Positions 50,841 through 63,183 of a DNA stretch of 64,000 bases are shown piece after piece. The notes under the pieces were generated by a model. The model made no database searches. It worked only from the letters and a program-made list of their open reading frames with translations, and was not told the origin of the DNA. The DNA is from Pascua guehoae. Taxonomy: Eukaryota > Basidiomycota > Tremellomycetes > Trichosporonales > Trichosporonaceae. Position 1 is the stretch's first letter, and the number at the start of each line of letters is the position of its first letter. The translations under genes were made by a program, and so were the position numbers. The stretch spans positions 452,215 to 516,214 of the forward strand of contig BCJX01000004.1 of NCBI GenBank assembly GCA_001600415.1. Reading direction: 5' to 3'.

Positions 50841-53738
50841 CTACATGTCGTCGTCGTCGAGCTCCATCATGGCTTCCCCATCGACGTCGTCCATGGCCTC
50901 GCCGTCGACATTGCCCATGGCCTCGCCATCGAGGTCGGCCATGTCTTCCCCGTCCACATCGCCCAACAGCTCGCCGTCCACATCCCCCAACGGCTCGCCG
51001 TCCACATCCCCCAACGGTTCGCCATCTACGTCTCCCATCGGCTCGCCGTCTGCATCCCCCATGGCCTCTCCGTCCACGTCCGCCGCGGCGGGAGCTTGCG
51101 TGGTGGTATCGTGCTGACTCTGAGCAGCGGCCGATCCATTGGAAGCAGCCGGGTCGATGCGCTTAAACGAAGACTTGAACCCAGCAGACTTGAACTCTGC
51201 CTGGCCCTTGGAGTCGTCCTCGGCCACGGCCTCTGGTTTTGGGCGTGTGAGCTCTTCCAGCGTCGTTTCTCCATGCAGGAGCAATCTCAGGCCGTCGTGG
51301 ACGTCTGCAGTGAAGATGATCCTGAGACGTGTCAGGACGAGTGGACGGTCAGAACCGGACATACCATCGCTCCCAGACATCCAGAACGGCGTCGGCTTGT
51401 TGGATGAAGACTGCAGCCGCAATGGTCCCAGTTTGGTCGAGCAGTGTCTTGTGCACGTCGGCAAAGTGGGCAAACACTGGGAGGAGCCGCTTCTCGAACG
51501 CGTGCCGATATCGCCACACGTTTGGCAGTGGCGACGACTGCAGCGTAAGGAGACACGGACTGAAGGAATGACCATGTACTCACGCAATTGTGCAGAATGT
51601 CAGAGACAAGATGGAGCCTCGCAATCTTGCGCGGAATGGGCGTGTCGTCAATCATCAGACTTTGGCACACGATATCCGCAACCTGCGACTGTTAGCAATC
51701 TCGCCACGAGTCCGATAGTATGGGCCCACCTGCTCGGCAGCTTCTGCACGGTTGACTGCAAACTCCATGGCCCTGGCAATTTCAACCCGCTTGCCCGTCA
51801 TGGCCCGGAGCATGGCCTCGAACCGCCGGCGTCCGCGGACCCCCAACTCGGTCTTCTTGCCCTTTTCATACTCGGAGCCTTCTGCAGAGTCGGAAGAGTG
51901 GACAGAAGCCGCGCCCTGGGAGTCAGCAACGGGACTCAAACGGAATTACGTACCTCGTCCTCGAACTGGTGTGGTGGTGGGTCAGGAAAGGTGTAGTGCG
52001 GGTCCAGGTAGTATTGAAAGACCTGGTAGCCGCCAGTCTGGGTGTCAGCACGGGCAAATGGGTGTTGTCACGTACTTTATGGTCTGTTAGAAACTGGAAT
52101 CTCGGATTCTCCTTTTCGCGCTCGCGCAGCATGGCGAGAAAGTCGGGGCCGTGCGTGTCGACGCGTTCTGCCACGGCTTTGATAAACTGCTTTTCATCCT
52201 CAGAGACAGTCTGTAGCCACTCGTCCCTCGCAGAATGCTGTCGATCGGGAGACAGCGAGCGGTGTCGTTTCGCGGCTGACGGCGAAAGGCGGGGCGACGT
52301 GGCGCGCCGATGCGGAGGGGAGCGAGGGCGACCGCCCGTCTCGCGCCCGTGGTGTACTTGGCATTGTCAGAACGCGACTCGACATAAAGCGCGCCTTGTT
52401 GCAGCACATACCGTACGCCGCCTTGCGGGGGATGGGGACGACTTTGCCCCAGGTGATGCGCAGGACGGTCCCATTCCAGTCGTACCCGTCATACTTTCGA
52501 ATCGCCTTTTCGGCATCCTTGCGGTTCATGAAACACACAAACCCAGTCAACGGCGGCTGCGAGCGCCGGAAAGACGACGACGAGTCACCGCGCGCTGAAA
52601 CGGTGAGCCACTTCACGGGACGGTCGACTCACGCCACATGATTTTGACTGTTCCAACGGGCCCCACATCGGCAAACAGGTTACCCAGCGCGGCTTCGCTC
52701 ACGGATGAGGGCAGGTTCATCTCGCTCAATCAGTATGGAGACAGCGTCGGTGTCTGTACCCACAATGCAGACGTTTGTTGACTGGATCAGAGTCAGCTGC
52801 GAGGCACAGCGTCAAACGCACCTCTACCTCTGCCGGACGGTTCGCCGCCGATCCTCCGAAAGCTTCATGGGTCAGCCAGTGCGCGAGCAACCAACACCCA
52901 CCCTCCAGAGCTGAAACGGATACGCCGTCTCCTGCAGAGTATGAATTAGCCACTGAATACGGGGATCAAGCCTCGTCGACAACGAACGCTGGGCAACCTT
53001 CCCCAACCGAGCTTCGCGCGCTTCTTGATTTCTGCGCACGTCAGTGGCAGCGACGAGGACGCCAGACCGACGCACCGCTTGATCTCCTGGAGAAAGTCGT
53101 CCATTGCGCGCCGGCCCTTTGGTTTCGGCGCGGGCGGAGGCGACGGCGGTGCGAATGAAGGCAGCGACGACGGCCCACTGCGCTGGTCTGTGAGTACATG
53201 TGGGTCGACGCTGACGTACCGGCTGTGGTTTTGGTGCAGCCTGGTCACGGAGGGGATTGTACACGTCTGCCCCACCTGTTCGCGTCAGCTACGAGAACGA
53301 GCAACCAAACCTACCGGCACCGGCGCGAACAAAGCCTCGGCCCGAGCCGCCCCACCCGCGCCGTCCCATCGGTCCAGCGTTGGCATCGCCGCCGCCTTCG
53401 AATGTCCGCGAGAACTCTTCCAGAGCCGCCTTTGTGGCCCTGCAAGGATAATGTCAGAGACGAGCACAGTCGCTAGATATCAAGCCCGGACGCACTCTTC
53501 CTCCTCGCGCCGCTTGCGCTCCTCTGCTTCTCGCTCCTTGTCCTTTTTCGTCTTCTTGGTCACTCCGTAGGAAAATGTCTTGGACTTCAACGGATCGAGC
53601 TCGACAGTCGGCTGCGAGATGGCGGTGAGTATTCTCCACGGTGGCGCGTAGAGGCTAGCTCACCTTGGGGCGCGGAACGTCATTGTCCTCGTCCGAGTCG
53701 TCGCCGCGGAACAATGAGAGATCGATCTTTCTTGACAT
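50841..53738 (-). CDS. SR140/U2SURP-like U2 snRNP-associated factor, about 720 aa
   Basis: Many short exons. In order: acidic N-terminus (MSRKIDLSLFRGDDSDEDND), a KTFSYGVTKKTKKDKEREAE helix, RRAMDDFLQEIKRNQEAREA, an RRM (STNVCI-MNLPSSVSEAALGN, FADVGPVGTVKIMWPRGDSS, LTGFVCFMNRKDAEKAIRKY, LRITWGK), an RS/SP-rich linker, a SURP module (IKAVAERVDTHGPDFLAMLR, NPRFQFL, YQVFQYYLDP) and a CID (RVEIARAMEFAVNRAEAAEQ, SLMIDDTPIPRKIARLHLVS, PLPNVWRYRHAFEKRLLPVF). This RRM-SURP-CID order is unique to SR140/U2SURP, a U2 snRNP partner. The tail carries nine 8-residue D-x-D-G-E repeats. The exon structure between about 52740 and 53000 is uncertain; elsewhere junctions are phase-consistent. Confidence 0.88.
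50865..51080 (-). repeat. Coding 24-bp repeat (nine D-V-D-G-E-x-x-x units)
   Basis: Nine consecutive copies of an eight-residue unit such as DVDGEPLG at the C-terminus of the SR140-like protein, followed by ELDDDDM and the stop. Copy number is likely to vary between strains. Confidence 0.95.
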
Positions 53739-54120
53739 GGTGGTATGTCTGTGTGCTTGCTGGCTTGCTGGCTGTAGCGTGGTTACCCCGATGTAGGTCA
53801 ATAATAATAATAATGCTGCTCAATTGTTGTTCAAAGTCGCGCCTCCCTATCCAGAGTCTAGACTGGGAGAAAGAGATGGCCGAGACCACTGACGTGTTGC
53901 CACGCGATTGTCACGTGATCCGGGGCCTTAAACAGCCCTCCCACGCCCATAGACTGTCGCCTCTTGGTATCCACAGCAACATGACCACCTACGCCATCTT
54001 GTTGTTCTATCCATCGACAACAATTACTTGTTTCCCCGGCCGCACCTCGGACTTGTCACCACACACGCTCCCTTATCTACGACATTGCCCTTTGGACCAG
54101 ACAGGCACACGACGGCAGCC
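53739..54120. promoter_or_regulatory. Divergent promoter of SR140 and Fyv6 genes
   Basis: 382-nt shared upstream region of two splicing-factor genes. A TAATAATAATAAT microsatellite lies at 53801-53813. No further motif is certain. Confidence 0.5.
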
Positions 54121-54977
54121 ATGTCAAACCTCGAGACGTCGGGCTCGGCCCTGGCGACAGGCAGCATTGCGTCGCGGTTCATTACGCAGAACGATGTCGA
54201 CGAGGCCAACGCGCGGCGCGAGCAAGAGTGGAAGGACGCGTATGCACGGTATGTGCTGTGCGATTGACTGTGGATCACAGCCGTTTCTAATCGTTTTGCA
54301 GCATTGGACAGGAACCACCTCCCGAGATGATGGTGGAGGAAGTACACGACGGCCGAACGCTGTACGAGGTACGTCGCTTGGCGACCACAATGTGCCGTGT
54401 GCTGACAGCCGCAGCGTCTCGAGATCTCGAGGGTATGTCTAGGACTTGGACTCGATGGGTAGTGGGCGCGTTCTGACAAGGTACAGAATGCAAAGCAAGA
54501 AGAGTGGGACGAAAAGATGAAGCTGTCCAACCAATATCGCGGTCTCGACGCTGAAGAACGCAACTTTCTGCAATCAAAGCTCGACGAGAAGCGACAAACG
54601 GAGAAGAAGGTGGAAGAGGAGGACAATGTCGAGTTGAGCGCGTACAGGGAGTGAGTCACAACGATTGACTACTGCGTGCAGTTGCGTGGCTGACAACACT
54701 CTGCAGAGCACTGGCAAAGAAGCAAGCACTGGAACTCGCCGCCGCTGAACCCCAACTAGCAGTCGGGAAACCAGCAGGCTCGGCGGCGGCGTCGACCGGT
54801 GCACGACGAGTGCCCGTCAAGCAACCCAAGAAGGACGTCAGGTCGCTGATGAAGGGCGTTGTCATCAAGAAGAAGAAGCCAGCCGCCAGCACGTCCACTT
54901 CATCATCATCATCGAGCAAGGGACTGAAGCGGGCGGCCGAGGAGAGCGAGCAGGGAGATAAGAAGCGCAAAACATAG
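54121..54977 (+). CDS. FYV6: Fyv6/FAM192A (NIP30-domain) protein, 215 aa
   Basis: Five exons: 54121-54248, 54302-54368, 54415-54432, 54487-54650, 54707-54977. The N-terminal domain reads ASRFITQNDVDEANARREQE, WKDAYARIGQEPPPE, DGRTLYERLEISRNAKQEEW and DEKMKLSNQYRGLDAEERNF, the FAM192A/Fyv6 signature. The C-terminus is Lys-rich (KDVRSLMKGVVIKKKK), a likely nuclear localisation signal. Yeast Fyv6 promotes the second splicing step and 3' splice-site choice; human FAM192A (PIP30) also binds the PA28-gamma proteasome activator. Exon 3 is an 18-nt in-frame micro-exon encoding RLEISR, which lies in the conserved helix, so it must be included. Confidence 0.92.
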
Positions 54978-55121
54978 AACATGCACAGCTGGCACAGCAA
55001 ATGTCCAGATTACATTCATCTCTTTCCGGGGGCAGTGCATCTCTTTTCCTTGTGGTAGCTCTAATAGACAGACATATCTCTTGATCGGGGAGACTCCGGG
55101 AGGGCGACTCCGGGAGGGCGC

Positions 55122-58100
55122 TTATTTGTTGTCCGGGACCGACTCGGCCTCGATGGACCAAATCTGCATGTTAGTCGACTGCATGACCCCCCATGCCAAT
55201 CATAATACTCACCGAGTCGGCGTAGTCCTGGATGGAGCGATCCGACGTAAAGTTGCCCATGTTGAAGGCTGTGCGGATCGACTTCTTGGTCCACTCCTCT
55301 TCATCAACCCAGAGCTCGTCGGCAAGCTTCTCAGCCGCCAGGTACGAGCCAAAGTCGTTGGAGACGAGGTAGTAGTCGTGCTCGTAAATCTTGCACTGTC
55401 AGCGCTCGGCCATTATTGTCACGACTCACAGTCTTGAGGAGGGGCTCGTAGATGTGGCCGTCACCAAACATGTTGGCCTCAATGGCCTTGAACACCTGGG
55501 CCAGCTCGGGCGAGCGCTCCTCGAGCGGGGTGGCATTGTACGAGTTGGAATAGCGCACAGCTGCAAGGTCAGCGCAAGGCTTTCGTTCTTTTACAAACCT
55601 TCGACGTCTGCAGCCAGGTGGCCAAGCAGGAAGCAGTTGTCCTCGCCGACGTCCTCGGCAATCTCAATGTTGGCACCGTCCACGGTACCGAGAAGAAGAG
55701 CACCTGCAATGTTAGCGGAAATCATAATGGGATCTGTAAAGCATACCGTTGAGACCAAGCTTCATGTTGCTCTGGAGTGGGTTAGTGTCGCTTTCATTCA
55801 ATCGCGAAAGAGGACTCACAGTACCCGAGGCCTCAGTACCGGCGGTACTGATCTGGACGGAGACATCGGCAGCAGGGATGAGGACCTCGGCCACGGAGAC
55901 GCTGTGCGTTAGCCAGAGAAGATTGTGGGAGTCTTCCTTACCTGTAGTCGGGGATGAACACAACACGGAGAAGGTCTCCAACGTCGGGGTCGTTGTTCTT
56001 GATTCGTCAGCCACCGCTGCAGAATTGACACTTACAATGACCTTGGACACGTTGACAATGAGGCGGATGACGAGCTTGGCAATGTAGTAGCCTGGTGCGG
56101 CCTTGCCGGCAAAGATGGCAGTGTGCTTGACAAACTTCTTGCGCTCCTCGGGGGTGGCCTTCTTGATCTGGAGGTAGCGGTAGATGCAACCAAAGATGTT
56201 CATCGTCTGGCGCTTGTACTATTCATGTCAGCAAATGATTCCACAAAACCCGTACCCACCTCGTGGAGACGCTTGATCTGGCAAGTGAACATGCTGTCGA
56301 CGCTGATGGTTAAGCCAAGCTCCGCCTGGATGACGTCGGCAAGCTGTGACCGTTAGTTGATTGGACCCGACATGATAAATGCGATTTGAAACGTACGCGC
56401 GTCTTGTTCTCGTTCTTGATCTCACGGAAGACCCTGCGGAACTCGGCGTCGTCGGCCATCGGGAGCAGCTGGGCAATCTGCTTGAGGTGGACAAGCCAGT
56501 GGTCAGAGCCAAGCGTGTCGGTGATGAGGTCGGCAAGACGAGGGTTGCACTGCAAGAGCCAGCTGGACATGGTAAGCGGAGGCTATGGCAGCAATGACAT
56601 ACCGACGGGGGGTGACACCGTTGGTGACGTTGGTGAACTTGTCGCGGCCGTGGAACTCGACAAAGTCGCGGAAGATGGTAGCCTGGAGGAGCTGGCTGTG
56701 GAGCCTACGAGGTTAGTAAATACACGGGGCGCGCAAACTTACTCGGCGACACCGTTGACCTTGAACGAACCGACAATGGCGAGGTTGGCCATGCGGACAA
56801 ACTTGGGGTTGCCCTCTGATCCATTAGCACCGCCTTACCCGCGTCGGACTCACCCTCGATGATGGACATGCGGCGGATGCGCTCCATGTCACCGGGGAAG
56901 CGCTTGGCGACCTCGTTGAGGAAGTTGCTGATCCGGTCAGTGTCTCTCAACAATTTGGCATGTTCAATTGCAGGGGGGTTACTCACAGGTTGATCATGTA
57001 GATGATCTGCAGGTGGCGCGGCAGCAGGTTCTCAAAGAGCGGCACGGGCCACTTCTCGAGGGCCTGGGATGTTAGTCACAGCCGTACGCGGGGGTGGCAC
57101 TCACCTCGGGGAGGACGGTGTGGTTGGTGTACGCAAAGACCTTGGTGGTGATCTTCCAGGCAACGTCGTACGGAACCTCCTCCTCGTCAATGAGGATGCG
57201 CATAAGCTCGACAATGGAAATGGTCGGGTGGGTGTCGTTCACTCGCACGGTCAGTCAAGGCAACACGTGGTGCACGGACACGGCACTCACTCTGGATGAC
57301 AACATAGTCGGGCAGCTGCTCCCACGGAAGGTCGAGCTTCTGGTAGCGGCGGAGAACGTCCTGGAGCGAAGCCGAGCACCAAAGGTACTGCTGCTTGAGA
57401 CGGAGCTCCTTGCCAGCGTACATGTTGTCGTTGGGGTACAGGACACGGGTCTAGGTGTCAGAAGGGCCAAAATGTGGACACGTGCTACCCACAATGTTCT
57501 CAGCGGCACTGCTGGCACCGACGGCAGCCTCGTAGTTGCCGGCTAGAATGTGTCAGTGGATCTGGACTGGACGGTTTTGACCGGCCAACTCACCGTTGAA
57601 CGAGTTCAGGTCAAAGCCCTGGATGGGACGCGATGCCCAGAGACGAAGGTTGCTCGTGTTCCTGCGACCATGAGCATGTGGACGTCTGTGCGGAGGGGTA
57701 TACATACTTGGTAGCAAAGCCAGGGATGGGGACTGAGGCTGGTTAGTAACACGCCCACACACCACGCCAAGTCTATCGCAACGCACCATCGTACGCAACC
57801 TAATGCTTTGTCAGCGTCTGATACCGGAACGGAATAAAAAAGTGGTCACTTACAGCCAAGCACTCGTGACCACCCGACCAGATGGCGCGGTTCGTGTTGG
57901 GGATGGCCTCGACGTGGCCGTAGAAGCGGATGGGGTACGAGACGTCGAGACGGGGAATCTCCCAAGGGTTCTCGCGGTCGAGCCACGGGTCGGGAGCCTC
58001 GAGCTGCTCGCCAGTGCTCGAGATGAGCTGCTTGAAGATACCGTACGAGTAGCGGAGACCGTAGCCCCATCCGGGGAGGTTGAGCGTGGCCATGCTGTCA

Positions 58101-59064
58101 ATGTAGCACGCGGCCAGGCGGCCGAGACCACCGTTGCCGAGCGCAGCGTCACGCTCCTCGTTGAGGAGGTCCTCAAAGTTGAAGCCGAGCTTGCGGTTGG
58201 CCTCTTCGTACGTGTTCCTCATGTCGAGGTTGAGGACGGCATTGTCGAGCGAGCGGCCCATCAGCCACTCGATCGAGAAGTAGTAGATGCGCTTGGGCGC
58301 GCGGCGGGTCTGGAACATGGTCGTCTCGTTCCAGCGCCTGTGAGTGTGTGGTCAGTGGACTGTTTCTTCTCACACACGTATGGCGTCACGCTATACACTC
58401 ACTTGATCAGCTGGTCACGGACAGACAGGGCGGTCGCCTGGTACGCGGCGAGGTCGTCCATGTTGAAGGCTTGGCGCGCGAGTGACGTCGTAATGTGACG
58501 GACAATCGTGTTGGCCACGCCCTGCTCGTCGTCCTTGTCGACATGCTCAAACTTGAGCGCAGTCTTCCAGACCTCGGGGTCTCCGATGAACGCCTGGTCG
58601 GCGTCGACGCCCGGCTGTGCAGGGAAGTACGAGCCTGGATACGGGTTAGATGAAAACGGCATTAGAAGACCACATTTTGCCACGGCCAGGCCCTACTTAC
58701 CGGTGAGAGAGCGCTGGTGCTGCTTGGGCCGCTCACGACGCGGCGTCGTGACGGGGACACCAATCTGGCTGACGTCGACATTGTGCGCGGGGCCGAGGCT
58801 TGTCGAGATGGACGAACGACGCGACATGACGGGCTGGTGCAGCGACGGCGTGCCGCGCGACGACGGCGTGTGTGCGCCCGGCGAGTGCATGGCACCGGGC
58901 GACTCCACTGGCATGTCAGCAATGGTAGCAACGGCGAGGCCAAGCAGCCAGCACAAGGACGCGGCAATGCTCGATTGACGTGGCTGCTATCGCGCGCCGG
59001 AAAACGTACCCTTGGGCAGCTTGCCGAGGTTCTCCTCGGTGAGGGGCTGCTTCTGAGCAGACAT
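55122..59064 (-). CDS. GPH1: Glycogen phosphorylase, roughly 900 aa
   Basis: About 20 exons; the first five are 59064-59010, 58907-58701, 58634-58403, 58337-57854 and a 13-nt exon 57799-57787. After [18 protein letters not shown] an extra Ser/Pro/Arg-rich N-terminal segment ([28 protein letters not shown]) holds likely phosphorylation sites. Catalytic-core motifs: [128 protein letters not shown], and SNMKLGLNG with the pyridoxal-phosphate lysine. The end reads [12 protein letters not shown]. It releases glucose-1-phosphate from storage glycogen in the cytosol. Not every junction in the C-terminal half was individually verified. Confidence 0.95.
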
Positions 59065-61044
59065 GGTTGCAACCTCGAGCGAGAGAGGAGGCTTTGTGAA
59101 GGCGAGGTGGTGGGGCCTCGGAGACGATGCTGAAGGAAGGATGAAAAAGACGAGTAGGAAGAAGGGATGAGAAGGTGCCAAGGGTTATGGGTATGTATGT
59201 ATCGGTGGTGGTGGTGGTGGTGGTGTGGGGGATGGGCGCGCGCGGAGATTACCTCTGTGCTGTGGTGGGTGCGGAAGCGGCAGCGGCAGTGGCAGGTTTG
59301 GGCCCAGAAGTACTAAATGGATGATGGATGCGGGGAAAGCAGGGATCACCCAGGGACAGCGCACAAGGTGGTCGTTTCCCTAACTAGAGTAGAGTAAGCG
59401 AGGACCAGAGAGAGCGAGAGAGAGACGAGAGCGCGACGACGTTGTGCACCCAGGGTCGGTGAAAATGACGATGGGATGTGCAGGGGAGCGACGAGGGGGT
59501 GGGGGAGCGTGGGGTGGGGGCAATGTACGACAAGTACCCTCAGTACAGGCCTTGCCCCGGCCGTTTTTATGCCCAAAGGGCCCCCGCGGCGCAGTGCTCT
59601 CTAGCTCTCTAGTGGTGTTGCTAGCATGGGGGATGCACTACTTGCCGCCGTGTGCCGCGTTGCCATTGCCGCATTGCCAGTGTTTGCCGCGGGCCATGAA
59701 AAATCAGAGTGTTGCATACTACTGCAGTAGTACAGAGTACAATGGCGTGCCTCTTGCGCCAATGACGCGCGCGTGTTTTCCCGTTTGGCGTGTGTGCTTT
59801 TGTCTACCTGCCTGTAGAGTACAGTTGTCTCACGTCGTCGCACACTCTCTCCATACCGTCGCGTCGTCATTTGCCCTTTTTACGATATCGGCCATTCATT
59901 TGCCTGCCTTCACAGGCGTCCTGGCCATGCTGCGGCCATGCGCGCCATGGCCTAGCACGATTGGACAACGGCACGCCAGAAAACCTGGGGGCGCAGGGAA
60001 TGCAACAATCGTGTCCATCCTGTTGATCTCTGCCGTCCCCCAAACCCTCCCAGAGGCCAGAGGACGGACCGCGGATCACAAGAGGCACAGAGGACATGAG
60101 GACAAGCCGTAGTGTGCTCGTGCTTGTCGCGATCTGACATCCTGGGCATGCTGCGGTGGCGCCCACACGGTCATGACTTCATTATTGCTCTTGGTCAGAA
60201 TCGTGTGCCTTCGGACCGTTGACGTGTTGGCCAAACCCTCTTGCCTCTTGCTGCCCTTTGCCGTCTCCGGCCGCCGGCAAGTCTGACCAGCCAGCCAGCC
60301 TTGTCATTTTTGAGTTGGCGGGGGCCTGTTCGGGGCCTTGCCGAGGCCGCCGAACGGGACAGTTGTTGCCCAGGCTGGCCAGGTTTGTTGCATATGTTTT
60401 TGCTTGGCCTGCCGACAATTTGTTTGCATTCCTGTCGCGCCGCGCTCTGCAAAACGCGAACGCCTCTTTGCAAGAATCCCTGTCTGACCCGTTTACCGCC
60501 CTGAACACGTTCCCACGCCCATCATGTCAGTGTCCACAGTGTCCAAGCCCTCCAAGCCCATTTATACAACGCCACCGGCGGGACAAGCCGCTGCACATGC
60601 CAGATCGCCAGGGCTCCAGAGGCCAGAGGTCCACAGGTACAGTACAGACGGAAATGCCGCATCCATCTTGCGCACCGTGCCAGATCGTTACTCCGAAGTG
60701 TCGTCCTCGCTCAAGGGTGTTGACTCTCAGGATTGCCTGAGAAGCCTGGCCGTCCAGCCTGCTGTTTCGCATGGCAAAGGGACTCCCCTTAACGAGGCCG
60801 GTGGCTGTGACGCCCATCTTGTGTTGCGCAGCTAGAGCACACACTTGTCAATGTCTGACTGTCATTGCTGCTGATAGCGAGCAGTCGACGCTGTCAACGT
60901 CATGTGGTGAACTAGATCGTGCTGTACAGAAGAGCCTGCACATTTCACAGTAGATTTTCTCAAGATCTCATCTCGACAGCACACTGCAGTACTTTCCCAC
61001 TAGAAACATGATTCATAAACTGTGCAACAACATCATTATCGCAT
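59065..61044. other. 2-kb intergenic region, no gene seen
   Basis: Promoter side of gph1, with (GGT)n at 59206-59223, followed by sequence downstream of the kinase gene. Open frames are short and not conserved. Confidence 0.45.
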
Positions 61045-63183
61045 TCAAAGACGGACGATGTCCAGCCCCACGGCGGTGTGCGTGTGGCCGTTCTCCTTGC
61101 CCTCAACACAGACCTCGACCGACTGAACCCACTTGTCCTTGAGGGCTTCGTCGACGGTCCAACGCGTCTTCGGGTCGGGGTCGAGCATGTGCTTGACCAC
61201 ATGGCGGCACTCGCGGGGGACGAGGTTATTGAGCGGCGCGGGGCACGCCGGCGCGCCCTCGGGCCGCAGGCCGGACGGGTGGTATTGGGATATATAGGTC
61301 GCAAACGTAGGGTCGGTCATTTTGGCAACGCGCCACGGGAGCTCCTGGAACTGCATGCAGTAGAAGACAATGGCAGCCGCCCAGACGTCCACAAGACGCG
61401 CGTCGTACTCTGTGTCGTGGTCAGCAAAGGGGCAAACGGAGAAAAAAAAAAAGAGCGGCGCCACAAAGGAGTCTAGGCCACCTGAAACGTTGTCATAGCG
61501 CCCGGAGACTCACCTTTCTGATCGAAAAGCTCGGGTGCAATGTACGGCTCCGAGCCGCACAGGCCCTTGCTGAGATGGGTCTTCTTCTCCCAGCACATGC
61601 GGAACACGTCCGACACGCCAAAGTCGGTAATCTTGACGTGGCCTCGGCCGTCGAGCAAAAGGTTTTCAGGCTTGATGTCGCGGTGGGCGACGCCCATCGA
61701 GTGGAGGTACTGAATGCCTTGAAGAATCTGCTTGAACGTGCACTCGACCTCGCCCGACGACATGCCGCCCTTTTTGATTGCAGCGTAAAGGTCTCCACCG
61801 GGGCAGTACTCCATGACCTCGCACCAGTGCTGCTGCTCGTCCTGGACGAGGTCGACAGTCTCGACAATGTTGATGTGGTGGAGCGTCGACGAAATGCAAA
61901 ACTCGGACGTGAGCTTCTTGACATAGTCCTTTTCGCTTTCGTTCTTGCGGCGCTTGCGGAACTCTTTGACGGCGTAAAGCTTTTCTTCTCGACGGTCCCA
62001 TTTGTGGGCAAGCCGAACGACCGCAGTAGCTCCCTTGCCGATCGCTGCGCGGTCGCACACACCATACTTCTTCAGCAGGGAAGCAGTGCTCGGGGCATCG
62101 CCGCCATAGTCGCTGCCTTTTGCCGAACCGCGGTCCGACCCCTTGGTCGACCGCTCAGACGGCCGGCGTGAGAGCTTGTTGTCCTTGTTGCCGCCGATGA
62201 GGTCCTTGAGGGTAAACTTGGAACCGCCCGACTCGGCCTGGGCCACAGCGCCAGCACCCGTAGAACCATGAGAGGTGCTTCGTTCCGACAGGCGGCGCAC
62301 CGATAATCGGCGGCCCGTTTCGGGAGCATGATCGTCGCCGTCCTTGGCCTTCTTTACGCTTGAGCGACGAGACGGAGGACGAGAACTATCGGAATCCATC
62401 GACGTCAATGGCGGAGAGTCGTCTCGATTTGGCGTCTTGTCCTTTGGCTCGTGGTGGAACATTTTGGCGAGGAAGCCCTTCTTTTCACCGCTCTTGCTGC
62501 TGACCGACTGGGAGCGATTGGCACGAGGACCGGGCTCGGGCATTAGGTTGCCAGCACTATTGGACGAGACGTTGCGCGACATTGGCGCAGAGCTCGGCGG
62601 AGGAATGTTCATCGACGAGTTGACAGCGCGAGCTGGCGCACCGGGCGCGAGCGGCGGCTGCGGAGTGGACGAGGGTAGAGGACGGACTGTGACAGTTAGT
62701 ACTGTGCGTGATATACTCAGCATCATGTGTACAACCCACATTTTGCCACGGGGTAGGCAGAGTCGGGCATTTGTACCTCGGGTGTGATAGATCCAGCTTG
62801 TGGTGTGACAGAGCCGGCGGGAGTCGATGCGCGGCGTGCAGCCTCGTTGAGCGGCACGGCAAGCTGCTGGAGGTTGAGAGCCCCTTCAGAAGCCTTGCGT
62901 GCTTCAGACCCCAGTTCAGGCGTGTTTGGACCCATGGGGGATAGTGATGGGATGGGCTGCGTCGCCTTGGGCGGATCGGCAATGGCCCGCTGTGCTTGCA
63001 GAACAGCGGCCTCGTGGGCAGACGGCTCAGCGGTGCCGTTGCCGTTCGGCTTGGCTTGCTGGGGCATGGGGTGCTGCAATTGTCAACCAGAGGGTTCGAT
63101 GCCAACAGCCTGCGAGCGTCACTCACCTTTAGCGTATTGGCGGCGTTCCCGTCGTCGTCGCTGGCTTCTCCGATTGCAGGCAT
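61045..63183 (-). CDS. Hal4/Hal5-type Ser/Thr protein kinase, 642 aa
   Basis: Four exons: 63183-63127, 63073-62740, 62686-61514, 61409-61045. A long Ser/Pro-rich N-terminus ([20 protein letters not shown], a basic patch also found in Hal4/Sat4-like kinases) precedes the kinase domain: [20 protein letters not shown] (glycine loop with GKGATAVV), [10 protein letters not shown] (ATP lysine), [15 protein letters not shown] (catalytic loop), [26 protein letters not shown] (activation segment) and [18 protein letters not shown]. This belongs to the fungal NPR1/HAL5 family, which stabilises plasma-membrane transporters such as Trk potassium carriers and nutrient permeases. Which member it corresponds to cannot be told from sequence alone. 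Confidence 0.9.
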
